Below are positions 1 to 8,195 of a stretch of 64,000 nucleotides of DNA, piece after piece (within the stretch, counting starts at the first letter, position 1; every line of letters begins with the position of its first letter). This DNA comes from Chthonomonas sp. UBA2362. Its GTDB lineage: Bacteria > Armatimonadota > Fimbriimonadia > Fimbriimonadales > Fimbriimonadaceae. The position numbers and the translations under genes were made by a program. The notes under the pieces were generated by a model that saw only the letters and a list, made by a program, of their open reading frames with translations, was not told where the DNA came from and searched no databases. The stretch covers positions 760,199 to 824,198 of the forward strand of contig DDTO01000004.1 of assembly GCA_002344135.1 (NCBI GenBank). Reading direction: 5' to 3'.

Positions 1-35
1 ACGTCGTCGGTCCCAACGAGGTTGGGAGTAAGCCA

Positions 36-1394
36 GTGCTTGGTCTGCCAGTTCCAAGCGAACGCGTCCCCGGCCTTCGCGGAGGAGGCGAGTTGCTCGG
101 CAACCCAGGCTTCGTGGCGGACGAAGATCAACTCCGCCGCCGCCTCCCGGCTGAGCGGCACGATCCTCGCCTCGTTGCCGGTGGCAAGAAGCAGGAATTG
201 CCCGTCGGGGGAGAACGAGGCGCTATAGACCCAGCCCGTATGCCTCTGCAGGGCGGCGATCTCTCGCCCGTCCCGCGCGTCCCAGACCCGGGCGGTGCCA
301 TCGACACTCCCGGTGACCACCCGCGTCCCGTCGGGGGAAAACGAGGCGCTGACGACCAAGCTCGTATGCCCCTTCAGGGCGGCGAGTTCTCTGCCGTCCC
401 GCGCGTCCCAGACCCGGGCGGTCCTGTCATCGCTCGCGGTGACCACCCGCGTCCCGTCGGGGGAGAACGAGGCGCTATAGACCGGCTCCGTGTGGCCCTT
501 CAGGGCGGCGAGTTCTCTGCCGTCCCGCGCGTCCCAGACCTGGGCGGTGCCATCGCTACTCGCGGTGACCACCCGCGTCCCGTCGGGGGAGAACGAGGCG
601 CTCCTGACCCCTCCCCTATGTCCTTTCAGGGCGGCGAGTTCTCTGCCGTCCCGCGCGTCCCAGACCCGGGCGGTATTGTCGAGACTCGCGGTGACCACCC
701 GAGTCCCGTCGGGGGAGAACGAGGCGCTATAGACCGGCTCCGTGTGTCCCTTCAGGGCGGCGAGTTCTCGCCCGTCCCGGGCGTCCCAGACCCGGGCGGT
801 GCCATCGACACTCCCGGTGACCACCCGCGTCCCGTCGGGGGAGAACGAGGCGCTGACGACCAAGCTCGTATGCCCCTTCAGGGCGGCGAGTTCTCTGCCG
901 TCCCGCGCGTCCCAGACCCGGGCGGTCCTGTCATCGCTCTCGGTGACCACCCGCGTCCCGTCGGGGGAGAACGAGGCGCTATAGACCGGCTCCGTGTGTC
1001 CCTTCAGGGCGGCGAGTTCTCGCCCGTCCCGGGCGTCCCAGACCCGGGCGGTATTGTCGAGACTCGCGGTGACCACCCGCGTCCCGTCGGGGGAGAACGA
1101 GCCGCTGACGACCAAGCTCGTATGCCCCTTCAGGGCGGCGAGTTCTCTGCCGTCCCGCGCGTCCCAGACCCGGGCGGTCCTGTCATCGCTCGCGGTGACC
1201 ACCCGCGTCCCGTCGGGGGAGAACGAGGCGCTATAGACCGGCTCCGTGTGTCCCTTCAGGGCGGCGAGTTCTCTGCCGTCCCGCGCGTCCCAGACCCGGG
1301 CGGTATTGTCGAGACTCGCGGTGACCACCCGGGTCCCGTCGGGGGAGAACGAAGCGGAACTCACGGATCCGGAGTGCCCGCGCAACTCCAATAG
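36..1394 (-). repeat. Ten tandem 126-bp repeats encoding 42-residue WD40 units
   Basis: The unit recurs every 126 bases with almost no base changes. Each unit reads LKGHxxxVxSASFSPDGTRV and then VTxSxDxTARVWDARDGREL. Differences fall on a few codons after GH and around the SxD motif. Variants alternate, for example TEPVY with ASDDR and TSLVV with GSVDG, and some whole two-repeat blocks recur, which points to recent duplication or gene conversion. The last unit (about 200-260) is degenerate. Confidence 0.95.
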
Positions 1395-2397
1395 GTGGGT
1401 GCTCATCCGGTAATCCCAGTACCCCCACTCGGGGCCGCGGAAGGCGGCGTAGGTCGGCTTGGCGGTCTCGTCGAGGAGTTCCTGCACGCGTCCGAATTGG
1501 TTGTTCTCGAACGCGGTCTGGATCAGGCTCAGGTTCGCCTGATAGAGGAGGCGGTCGGTGGCCTCGCGGGCGGCCTTCTCCTGCTTGGCGAGGGTGTCGG
1601 CGCGGTTCTTCTCGTCGACCGCCTTCTTGCGCTCGCGGTCGGCTTCGTTCTTGGCGGCGACGGCGCGGTTGCGCTCCCGGTCGGCCGTTTGCTTCTCCCG
1701 CGTCGCCTGCGCAAGGGCGGTCTTGGTTTGCTCGTTCGCCAGGCGCGCCTCTTCGGCTTTCTCGTCCGCTCGGTCCTTCTCCGCCTTCGCGGTCTTCAGG
1801 GCGGCCAGGGTCTGCTTGTTGGCCTCTTCGGCTTCCTTCGCCCGCCGGGTCGCCTCTTCGGCCTTATCGTTGGCGCGTCTCCGCTCCGAATCGGCAACGA
1901 CCGCTGACCGCTTCGCCTCGGCCTTCGCCGCCGCCTCGCTGTTCGCCTTCACGAAGCCGAACACCGCCAGGGCTCCGATCGCCACCGCCACCGAGCCCGC
2001 GAGCAGGCCTACCCGCAGCGCGGCTCGCCGGGCCGCCCTTCTCTGCCGCAAGACCTCCGCCTCCGGCAGGTTCGCCTCCACCCACGAGCGGTCGAAGGCG
2101 CGGAAGTAGATGCGGTTGCGCACCACCAGGTAGCCCTCCAGCACCCGCGTCAGGCCGCTGAGCTTGAGCACGCTCACCACCGGATCGGTGTCGTCGTCGC
2201 GCACCCGGGAGTCGCGAATCTGGCGGTAGGTGTCGAGAATGCGGGCGCGGGCCTCCTCGGGGGAGACGCCCTCGATGGGGGACTCCAGCACCCGGCGAGC
2301 CACATCGGAGAGGTTCGGCTCGTCGGTGCGGGCTTTGAGCGAGAAGAAGAGCGTCTCGACCAGTGGCGACTCCCAGAAGGCAGAAGGTCACCATCGC

Positions 2398-2450
2398 CCC
2401 CCCTCCTTTCGCCTCCGGCGAGAGGAGGGGGTCGGGGGGTGGAGAGCCGC
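2398..2450. repeat. G/C-rich palindromic element inside the broken NTPase gene
   Basis: The plus strand shows CCCCTCCTTTCGCC followed by a matching GGCGAGAGGAGGGG arm and then a TCGGGGGGTGG tail. The layout (C/T arm, G/A arm, G-rich tail) resembles the DUF559-linked repeats at 41318-41817 and the hairpin at 61292-61320. It replaces or interrupts a poorly conserved loop of the AAA domain just before the frame change. Confidence 0.6.
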
Positions 2451-2970
2451 CGGGACCTTGCGCCCTTCGGTTGTAGCTTTCCCTGATCCCCGCGAAGAAC
2501 TCGTCGGTCGGGAACGGGAGGGACCGCACGAAGTCGATCTCGTCGACGAACACCACGAACCGGCCCCCGAGTTCCTCCAAGCCTTTCTCCAGAGCCCCGA
2601 AGAACTTCCGCATCGGCCCGGCGTGGACCTGCTCGTCCCACAAATCGAAGAGCCGGTCCTCGATGCCGAGCTGCTCGCCCACCACCAGCAGCATCGAGGC
2701 GTACCACTTCTCGGGATCGAGGTTGGAGCCGAAGCGCTGAAGATCGAGCAGGATCGTGCGCACGCCTGCCTCTTCGAGCCGTTCGCGGGTGCGGATCATC
2801 AGCGAGGACTTGCCCTTCTGGCGCGAATCAAGGACATAGGCGAACTCGCCGCCGAGGAGGGCCTCGTAGAGGTCCTGGTCGGCTTGGCGCACGACATAGC
2901 AGGCCGCCCCCTGCGCCAGGGTGCCCTCCGTGACGAAAAACCTCTCTCGACCCGTCATTGCCGCCCTCTC

Positions 2971-2976
2971 AGTATA
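2971..2976 (-). promoter_or_regulatory. -10 box TATACT of the NTPase gene
   Basis: TATACT on the minus strand ends 12 bases before the ATG at 2958. A purine-rich GAGAGGG lies between. No convincing -35 hexamer is visible. Confidence 0.45.
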
Positions 2977-3012
2977 ACTAGCAAGAGCGGCTATTCGAGG
3001 TCGATCTTCGAA

Positions 3013-4143
3013 CTAGCGCCGGAAGTAGGGCCTCAGGATGTCCGCCGCTGCGACCGTCACCGCGTCGTCTTGGTGTGGATCGCGGCCAGTGAAGGTGCGG
3101 CCGTCTAGGTCGAGACGCCCTGCCCGGACGTCGGCAACCCAGACCCTGAGAGTGACCGAGTCGCCATAGATATCGTCCACCACCGCGTACACGACGTAGT
3201 CCACCCGCAACTCCTGCCCCAGACGGACGAGGTCGGCCTCGCGAACCGAGTTTGGCCGGGTCACATCGATGCGCAGATCACCGAGCTCGCGGTCGATCGC
3301 CCGGTTCGAGGCCAGATCACCACGACGCCCGCGGATGAAGTCCTCGAGGGCGTCCTCGACCATCCGGGGCCGGGAAAACCGAATATCGCGGCCGATTTGG
3401 ACCGGCAGGACGGCAAACGAGGGGCCACGAGTCGGCCGGTCACGATCACCGTCGTCATCGACCTTCACCCAGCCTCCGCTAGTGAATTGGCTCCACTTCC
3501 AGGAAGCCTTCTGATTCGACTTGCCGTATCGGATGTCGAACTGGATGGGAGCGTCGGGGCCGGGATCGCTCGGGACGGCGAAGATGACGTCGAACTGGCC
3601 GACAAAGCGGGTGTAGTTCGCGCTGCGGCTCTCGTTCACGTAAACAGTGTAGGGTTTGCGCTCGCGCACCCGGGTCCCGTCGGGCTTGATGGTCTCTTCC
3701 CATCGCCATTCGGTCTTGGGCACCGAGGCGGTGTAGTGGTAGACGTCGGACTCTTCGTCGACGATCATGCGGCTCATGTAGGCTTGCTGCAGGGATCGGC
3801 CAGCAACCGAGACGTTCACCTCCACGTCGCCCAACGGCTCGGGAGAGGCTCGCTTGTCGATGCCGCCCATGCCGAACCGGGGCATCATGACCAGCCTGAC
3901 GCGGAAGCCGATGTAGCCGCTTCGCACGCGCTCGTGTAGCCAGACGAAGCTGACGTCCTTGTCGTTGATCCGGCCGATCCCCTTGCGGGTCGCCCCGTTG
4001 ATGGGCACGTTGACGAGGCTTGCTCGGGGGGAGGAGGCGTTCAGGCCGGAATACGGGTCCCGGCGGTCGTCGTCGTCGACGAGCCTTTGCGCGTGGCAGA
4101 CGGTGACGGCGAGGAGGGTGGCGATAGAAAGTGCTCGACGCAT
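3013..4143 (-). CDS. Secreted protein of unknown function
   Basis: 376 residues with a short signal peptide (MRRALSIATLLAVTVCHAQ). The middle is rich in charged beta-like sequence with no motif I recognise. The C-terminal third (from about residue 245, FAVLPVQIGRDIRF) reads like the small alpha/beta fold seen in CsgG- or LpoB-like envelope proteins: a predicted helix, then a pair of strands (VDYVVYAVVDD, VTLRVWVADV). That likeness is weak and no function follows from it. It stands alone, 54 bases beyond the NTPase gene, and a 320-base repeat-containing gap precedes it. The ATG is followed directly by the signal peptide, which supports the start. Confidence 0.8.
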   Translation of the reverse strand: MRRALSIATLLAVTVCHAQRLVDDDDRRDPYSGLNASSPRASLVNVPINGATRKGIGRINDKDVSFVWLHERVRSGYIGFRVRLVMMPRFGMGGIDKRASPEPLGDVEVNVSVAGRSLQQAYMSRMIVDEESDVYHYTASVPKTEWRWEETIKPDGTRVRERKPYTVYVNESRSANYTRFVGQFDVIFAVPSDPGPDAPIQFDIRYGKSNQKASWKWSQFTSGGWVKVDDDGDRDRPTRGPSFAVLPVQIGRDIRFSRPRMVEDALEDFIRGRRGDLASNRAIDRELGDLRIDVTRPNSVREADLVRLGQELRVDYVVYAVVDDIYGDSVTLRVWVADVRAGRLDLDGRTFTGRDPHQDDAVTVAAADILRPYFRR

Positions 4144-4466
4144 GATGCCGCAAGGATATCCGAAGTGGGAGGGAGGTTATGGCCTGGCACCTTTCCGGCT
4201 TGCGGGCGAGGTCGGTGAGCGAAGCGAACCGGGAGGTACTGCGCCACTGCGTCATCCCGACCGGAGCGATGCGGAGGGTCGCTGTGCCTCCCCGGCTTCG
4301 GCCCGCACCCATTCGCGACGATCCCTCGACTGCGCTCGGGATGACGATGCCCCGTCCTCACTTCGCCAGGCAGCAGGAACGAGCACCGGACACCTCTCCG
4401 CGTAGCGGGGAGGTCGGTGAGCGAAGCGAACCGGGAGGGGGGCAACGACATGTCGCAGCCTGACGG
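4144..4466. repeat. Intergenic block of dispersed repeats
   Basis: No gene is supported here. Two identical 28-bp copies of a sequence containing GGTCGGTGAGCGAAGCGAAC lie at 4209-4236 and 4411-4438, and a third, inverted copy lies at 53637-53666. Between them are facing arms CATCCCGACCGGAGCGATG (about 4254) and ATCCCTCGACTGCGCTCGGG (about 4320), which resemble a common dispersed palindromic repeat of bacterial genomes. Short reading frames here (with SRFASLTDL) are translations of the repeats. Confidence 0.75.
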
Positions 4467-4862
4467 CTAACTCAAGCTTGACGGGCGAGCGAACACCAGC
4501 ACGTGGCCGTCGGGGTCGAGGGAGTAGGCGGCATCGTCACCCCAGTTCCTCGGCTGGAGCGGGCTCAATTCCTGGGCGCCGGCCCGAATGGCTCTCTGAT
4601 GGAGGGCTTCAGGATCCTCGACCGTCAAGTAGAGTTCGCACCGGGGAGTGCCGCTCGCCGCTCCCGGACAGGGGAGGGCATCGCCGAGCAGCCGCCGAAT
4701 GCCCGCGATAGGCATCAGCCCCAGCGCCGAGCCTCCGGGCAAAGCGAACTCGGTCATCCCGGGCACGTGCAAGATCGGCTCTTCACCGAGGACTGCTTCG
4801 TAGAAGCGACGGCTCCGCTCCTGATCAACGACATAGAGGATGAAGTGAGCTTTACTGATCAT
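4467..4862 (-). CDS. VOC superfamily protein (glyoxalase/bleomycin-resistance fold)
   Basis: 131 residues with the vicinal-oxygen-chelate pattern: an opening strand FILYVVD, then RSRRFYEAVLGEEP, and a final GDDAAYSLDPDGHVLVFARP with the usual DPDGH/E(L)E-like end. Proteins of this fold bind a metal between betaalphabetabetabeta units and include glyoxalases, dioxygenases and antibiotic-binding proteins. The substrate cannot be told from the sequence. It is divergent from the antiporter gene that starts 78 bases away and has no operon partner. Confidence 0.85.
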   Translation of the reverse strand: MISKAHFILYVVDQERSRRFYEAVLGEEPILHVPGMTEFALPGGSALGLMPIAGIRRLLGDALPCPGAASGTPRCELYLTVEDPEALHQRAIRAGAQELSPLQPRNWGDDAAYSLDPDGHVLVFARPSSLS

Positions 4863-4939
4863 CTATCGACTCCCTGGGGAGGCGTACCGGACGGCAGGCG
4901 CCTACCTCAAGCGGGTAGACAACTCCAAGTCGACCCAAT

Positions 4940-6385
4940 ATGACACTCGCGGTAATTCAATTGGAACGGATGTTCGTGCTCGGCGCGGCGTTGCTGCTGC
5001 TGGGTGTCTTAGCGAGCAAGATGTCTACCAAGCTCGGTATCCCCGCGCTGGTCCTGTTCCTTGCCGGCGGCATGCTGGCGGGCTCCGAGGGCATCGGCGG
5101 CATCCCGTTCGACGACTTCGACCTCGCTCGGGTTATCGGCACCGCGACTCTGGCCTTTATCCTCTTCGCGGGCGGCCTCGACACCTCGTGGTCGACGATT
5201 CGGCGCGTTCTCTGGAAAGGGGTGTCGCTCTCGACCCTGGGGGTTCTGCTCACGACGATCGTGGTGGGCGTCGCGACTCGTCTCTTGCTGGGTTTGGGTT
5301 GGATCGAGGCACTCCTCCTCGGGGCTATCGTCGCCTCGACCGACGCCGCGGCGGTCTTCAGTGTTCTTCGGGCGCGAGGGGTGCAGCTTCGGGGCAGACT
5401 CACTCCCCTTCTCGAGCTCGAGAGCGGCAGCAACGATCCGATGGCGATCTTCCTCACCTTCGCCCTCACGTCGCTGGCTCTCGACCCCACGAGCGCGTGG
5501 CTGCCTCTCGTCTGGGACTTCGCCTTGCAGATGACTCTCGGCGCCGCGGTCGGTGTGGCGTTCGGGATCGGATGGTCGTACCTCATCAACCGCATCCGCC
5601 TCGAATACGACGGCTTGTACCCCGTGCTCACCCTCGCGCTCGTCATGGGCGTCTTCGGCGTAGCCTCGGTCATCGGGGGCAACGCGTTCCTGGCGACCTA
5701 TGCAGCGGGTGTGGCTTTGGGCAGCCGCAAGTTCGTCCATCGCCTCGCCCTGATCCAGTTTCACGACGGCATCGCGTGGCTCATGCAGATTGCGATGTTC
5801 ATCACCCTGGGCCTGCTCGTCTTCCCCTCGCAGCTGATGCCGATCGCTTGGACAGGGTTGGCGGTGTCGCTCGTGCTCGTCTTCATCGCCCGCCCGATCG
5901 CGGTGTTTCTCTCGCTGCTCTTCTCGCGGATGAGCGGTCGCGAGAAGGCGTTCGTGTCTTGGGTAGGGTTGCGCGGCGCGGTGCCCATCGTGCTGGCGAC
6001 GATCCCGGTGACCGCCGGCGTGCCGGGCAGCACAGCCTTCTTCAACATCGTGTTCTTCGTCGTGGTCGTCTCGGTAGTGCTTCAAGGGATGACCATCCCA
6101 TGGGTTGCCCGAGCGCTCGGCGTGGCGGGGCCGGACGTCGAGGAGATGGGTGAGACCAAGGTGCCCCAAGCGACCATCGAGCTTTCCCTCGGGCCGAACT
6201 CACCGGTGGTGGGCCGCATGGTCGTCGACCTCAAACTTCCGCCCTCGGCAATGCTCCTGCTGCTGCGCCGCGAAGGCGAGTCCTACATCCCTCGTGGTTC
6301 GACGGTGCTCAAGAGCGGCGACGGGTTGCTGGTCGCGACGCGCAAACACGATGCGGATGATCTGAAGCGGCAGATCGAGGGGTAA
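4940..6385 (+). CDS. nhaP2: Potassium/proton antiporter, CPA1 family with C-terminal TrkA-C domain
   Basis: 481 residues. About 12 membrane segments cover residues 10-390, with the CPA1 signature region ATLAFILFAGGLDTSW and ASTDAAAVFSVLRARG (the paired acidic/hydroxyl site). After a short linker, residues from about 400 (ETKVPQATIELSLGPNSPVV) form an RCK_C/TrkA-C regulatory domain that ends LVATRKHDADDLKRQIEG. This layout matches CvrA/NhaP2-type K+/H+ antiporters of the inner membrane, which export potassium in exchange for protons. The gene stands alone and is followed by two strong hairpins (6389-6433). Confidence 0.9.
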   Translation: MTLAVIQLERMFVLGAALLLLGVLASKMSTKLGIPALVLFLAGGMLAGSEGIGGIPFDDFDLARVIGTATLAFILFAGGLDTSWSTIRRVLWKGVSLSTLGVLLTTIVVGVATRLLLGLGWIEALLLGAIVASTDAAAVFSVLRARGVQLRGRLTPLLELESGSNDPMAIFLTFALTSLALDPTSAWLPLVWDFALQMTLGAAVGVAFGIGWSYLINRIRLEYDGLYPVLTLALVMGVFGVASVIGGNAFLATYAAGVALGSRKFVHRLALIQFHDGIAWLMQIAMFITLGLLVFPSQLMPIAWTGLAVSLVLVFIARPIAVFLSLLFSRMSGREKAFVSWVGLRGAVPIVLATIPVTAGVPGSTAFFNIVFFVVVVSVVLQGMTIPWVARALGVAGPDVEEMGETKVPQATIELSLGPNSPVVGRMVVDLKLPPSAMLLLLRREGESYIPRGSTVLKSGDGLLVATRKHDADDLKRQIEG

Positions 6386-6388
6386 GTG

Positions 6389-6433
6389 GCATGGCCGTCT
6401 CGGCCATGCGTCGCCCGGGCGTCCCGCCCGGGC
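6389..6433 (+). terminator. Two consecutive perfect hairpins after the antiporter gene
   Basis: GCATGGCCG-TCT-CGGCCATGC (6389-6409) is followed by GCCCGGGCG-TCC-CGCCCGGGC (6413-6433), each a 9-bp perfect stem with a 3-nt loop. No T-run follows, so this may be a dispersed repeat pair acting as a terminator or RNA stabiliser rather than a classic terminator. It separates the antiporter gene from the structured RNA. Confidence 0.6.
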
Positions 6434-6512
6434 TCGGGGGCTCTCGGTCGACCAACACGCGATCTCGGCGACTCTCGAAATGAAGGTCCCAGGACCCTAC
6501 GCCGCCTCGCGA

Positions 6513-6518
6513 TACAAT
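6513..6518 (+). promoter_or_regulatory. -10 box TACAAT upstream of the structured RNA
   Basis: GATACAAT ends about six bases before the first stable hairpin (6525-6540), so transcription would start near 6524. The same TACAAT box precedes the genes at 28887 and 35735. No clear -35 is visible. Confidence 0.55.
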
Positions 6519-6523
6519 ACTAG

Positions 6524-7388
6524 TCCGCCCGAAAGGGTGGGCTGGGGCATGGCCCAGCATAAGGATAAGTCTCGGGTAACCGGGACCAAAGGGTCGGGCC
6601 CCATCCCGACCGTCCCGATTCGTCGGGAACCGCTATGCAATCCGAGGCTTCTCAGACCTCCGACCTGTTCGGGGGTTGAACCGGAAGGCCGAGACGGGGA
6701 CCGACGGCAAGTGCTGAGGTCCGGCGGGCTTGCATCCGCGACGTTTCACGCAGAAGGTCCAGGGGTGAAGGCCGAAGAGGAGGGGATGGTGTTCGACCGG
6801 ACCGCCGGAAGAGCGCGTCTCCAGTCGCCCGGGTCGCGGGCTCCCGCAAAAGGGGGTACGTGCTCCGAGATGACCGTCTGGTACCCGCGGTGTGGGGAAG
6901 GGCAGGATGGCGCGGCGCATTGGGTGCCTAACAAGGCATGCAACGCCGGACCGCGCGCGTCGTTCGGGATTACGAGTAGCTCATTGGCAGAGCATCTGAC
7001 ATTAGAATCAGAGGGTGCCGGGTTCAAACCCCGGCTCGTTCGAAGAAAGCGAAAGAGCGGTCCGTGCAGAGTGAAAGCAGCCTTTTTCCCTCGGCTTCGG
7101 CCAGGAGGGAGCGCGAAGGATCTCGCAAGGTCCTTTTCGTACCGTCGTGAAAGTCTGGTTTGCCCGGTCATGCGGGCTTAGCGGGGGCCTAGCCGCCCTC
7201 GGCCGATGGAAGCGGCGTAACAGCTCTGTGCGATAGAGGGAGCCGAACCTCTGTAAAAAGACGGCGGCTGGGGCGCTTGCCCGGTCACGACGCGAGTCGG
7301 GCCTGGCGGACCGAGCGGCGAAACGATAATGCCGCCGAAGAGCGACCCGGTCTCGGCCGAAGTCTAGGGCCGAGGCGACTCGACTTCT
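6524..7388 (+). ncRNA. Candidate giant structured RNA (GOLLD/ROOL-like in style), about 865 nt, with embedded tRNA-like domain
   Basis: No plausible protein is encoded on either strand, while stable hairpins follow one another. CCGCCC-GAAA-GGGTGG lies at 6525-6540 and GCTGGG/CCCAGC at 6541-6558. CTCGG-GTAA-CCGGG is at 6571-6584, GGTCGGG/CCCGACC at 6592-6611 and TCCCGA-TTCG-TCGGGA at 6613-6628. TGCCT-AACA-AGGCA is at 6925-6938, a stem with GGC-TTCG-GCC at 7087-7110, AAGGA/TCCTT at 7116-7135, AGAGG/CCTCT at 7235-7252 and CTCGGCC/GGCCGAG at 7352-7374. A helix GGACCGC (6948-6954)/GCGGTCC (7057-7063) encloses a tRNA-like fold. Known large ornate RNAs such as GOLLD sit near or contain tRNAs and have a similar size. 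Family assignment is unproven; RNase P, tmRNA and rRNA motifs are absent. Confidence 0.65.
6970..7041 (+). tRNA. tRNA-like element inside the structured RNA, probably not a working tRNA
   Basis: The D-arm GCTC-ATTGGCA-GAGC (6979-6993) and T-arm CCGGG-TTCAAAC-CCCGG (7018-7034) are canonical, and the spacer TA and 5-nt variable loop fit a class I tRNA. The anticodon stem TCTGA/TCAGA closes an 8-nt loop, CATTAGAA, one base too long. Only five acceptor pairs form (ACGAG 6972-6976 with CTCGT 7035-7039). Outside them TTCG (6963-6966) pairs with CGAA (7041-7044), so the element sits on a longer helix. No CCA is encoded. It could be a captured or mimicked tRNA. Confidence 0.5.
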
Positions 7389-7394
7389 AAGGTG

Positions 7395-7400
7395 TACACT
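7395..7400 (+). promoter_or_regulatory. -10 box TACACT, leaderless promoter of the antitoxin gene
   Basis: TACACT is followed by exactly six bases and then ATG at 7407. No Shine-Dalgarno sequence is present. This fits transcription starting at the A of the start codon. Confidence 0.55.
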
Positions 7401-7406
7401 CGACTA

Positions 7407-7652
7407 ATGGCAACCGAAGGTCATCGCTTCAAAGGAGTCGCCCGAGGCGGCATAATCGAACTCGAGGCTGGCGCCACGTTGCCGGATGGGGCTGAAGTGA
7501 TCGTCCTAGTCGTTCCCGAAGCCGCGCCAGCCGACGAGCGACGTGCAGCACTGGCGCGGCTAAAAGAGATCTGGGAGCATGGCTTGCATCTCGGCGGTGG
7601 CCCCCCGATGACACGAGACGACCTCTATGGCGACACCGGAAGACCAAGGTAA
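7407..7652 (+). CDS. VapB/DUF104-like antitoxin
   Basis: 81 residues starting MATEGHRFKGVARGGIIELE. The N-terminal part has the small beta-rich pattern (RGGIIELEAGATLPDGAEVIVLV) of DUF104/AbrB-like antitoxins, and the C-terminal half (ALARLKEIWEHG...TRDDLYGD) would wrap the toxin. It overlaps the PIN-domain reading frame at 7627 by 26 bases, as expected for a type II toxin-antitoxin pair. An upstream GTG (7392) is possible, but it lies inside the presumed -10 region. It directly follows the structured RNA. Confidence 0.65.
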   Translation: MATEGHRFKGVARGGIIELEAGATLPDGAEVIVLVVPEAAPADERRAALARLKEIWEHGLHLGGGPPMTRDDLYGDTGRPR

Positions 7653-8080
7653 TCCAGCGTTCGTCGATACGAACGTGTTCTTCTACAGTCTCGACAGCGA
7701 CAACCCGGTCAAAAGAAAGAGGACCGAGGTGCTGCTCCAAAGGGCTTGCAGAGAGTGATCGCCTCATCGTCAGTACGCAAGTGCTGAACGAGACGATTTT
7801 CCAGTTGACTCGCCCTGGCCGCGGCGGACCAGTCGGCATCGCGGAGGCTCGCGCGATCGTCGAGGCATTCGCTCGTTCAGTCCGGGTTATCGCGGTCGAC
7901 CTCGAAGCGTGCCTCAACGCCTACCGCGTGGTGGAGGAGCACAGCCTCTCGACTTGGGACGCCCTCATCTGGGCCGCAGCGAAGCGCGCCGAGTGCCGAG
8001 TTCTCTATTCGGAGGACTTCCAGCATGGACGAGAACTGGAAGGGGTGGTCTTCCACAACCCATTTCTCGAGCTCGATTGA
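7627..8080 (+). pseudogene. PIN-domain toxin (VapC-like), frameshifted
   Basis: The ATG at 7627 starts MATPEDQGNPAFVDTNVFF, the first PIN strand with its catalytic Asp. The frame stops at 7756-7758 after ...LLQRACRE, but one base over it continues as SDRLIVSTQVLNETIFQLTR to 8080. Together the two frames carry the four PIN acidic residues: Asp in FVDTN, Glu in LNET, Asp in STWDALIW and Asp in YSEDF. A single inserted base near 7750 explains the break. PIN toxins cut RNA, often tRNA or rRNA. An inactivated toxin beside an intact antitoxin is plausible, but a sequencing error cannot be excluded. Confidence 0.7.
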
Positions 8081-8183
8081 ACGCAGAGCGAACGGTCCCG
8101 GCTCCTGGCCGAGGCTTCGGCCTCAGGCGCCATTCCTAATGCGACTGGAGTCGTGAGTTACTGAGAGACTTGCCTGCCCCAGG

Positions 8184-8189
8184 TACCTT
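8184..8189 (+). promoter_or_regulatory. -10 box TACCTT, leaderless promoter of trhO
   Basis: TACCTT is followed by six bases and GTG at 8196, the same spacing as at 7395, 38865 and 52362. Confidence 0.4.
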
Positions 8190-8195
8190 ATCCAC

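Larger units (their letters stand above)
1..2958 (-). pseudogene. Broken STAND-like protein: AAA_35-type NTPase, coiled coil and WD40 propeller; 3' end outside window
   Basis: The 5' part (2958 to about 2366) encodes an AAA-like domain of the AAA_35 type: a P-loop-like DSRQKGKSS at residues 44-52 and a Walker B-like FVVFVDEID at 134-142. At about 2366-2387 the reading frame changes. The downstream frame is closed by a stop at 2388-2390, so it has no start of its own. It resumes with the family's tail (VRDDDTDPVVSVLKLSG), then a membrane segment (LLAGSVAVAIGALAVFGF), an A/K/E-rich coiled coil and ten WD40 repeats that continue past base 1. About 100 residues normally found in the middle of the NTPase are missing, and a G/C-rich palindrome lies just upstream of the break (2398-2450). 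Family role, known: STAND-type signalling or recognition ATPase. A sequencing error cannot explain the missing segment, so decay is likely. Confidence 0.75.

Noticed and set aside
1..1394. CRISPR array
   Set aside because: The regular 126-bp repeats are coding WD40 units without spacers of unrelated sequence.
6480..7181. Open frames of 140-233 codons across the structured RNA region
   Set aside because: Arg/Gly/Pro-rich translations with no motif, and they cross hairpins with stable tetraloops on either strand.
6524..7388. RNase P RNA, tmRNA, rRNA fragment or group II intron
   Set aside because: None of the conserved cores (RNase P P4 motifs, tmRNA tag frame and CCA end, rRNA universal stretches, intron domain V) could be found by eye.
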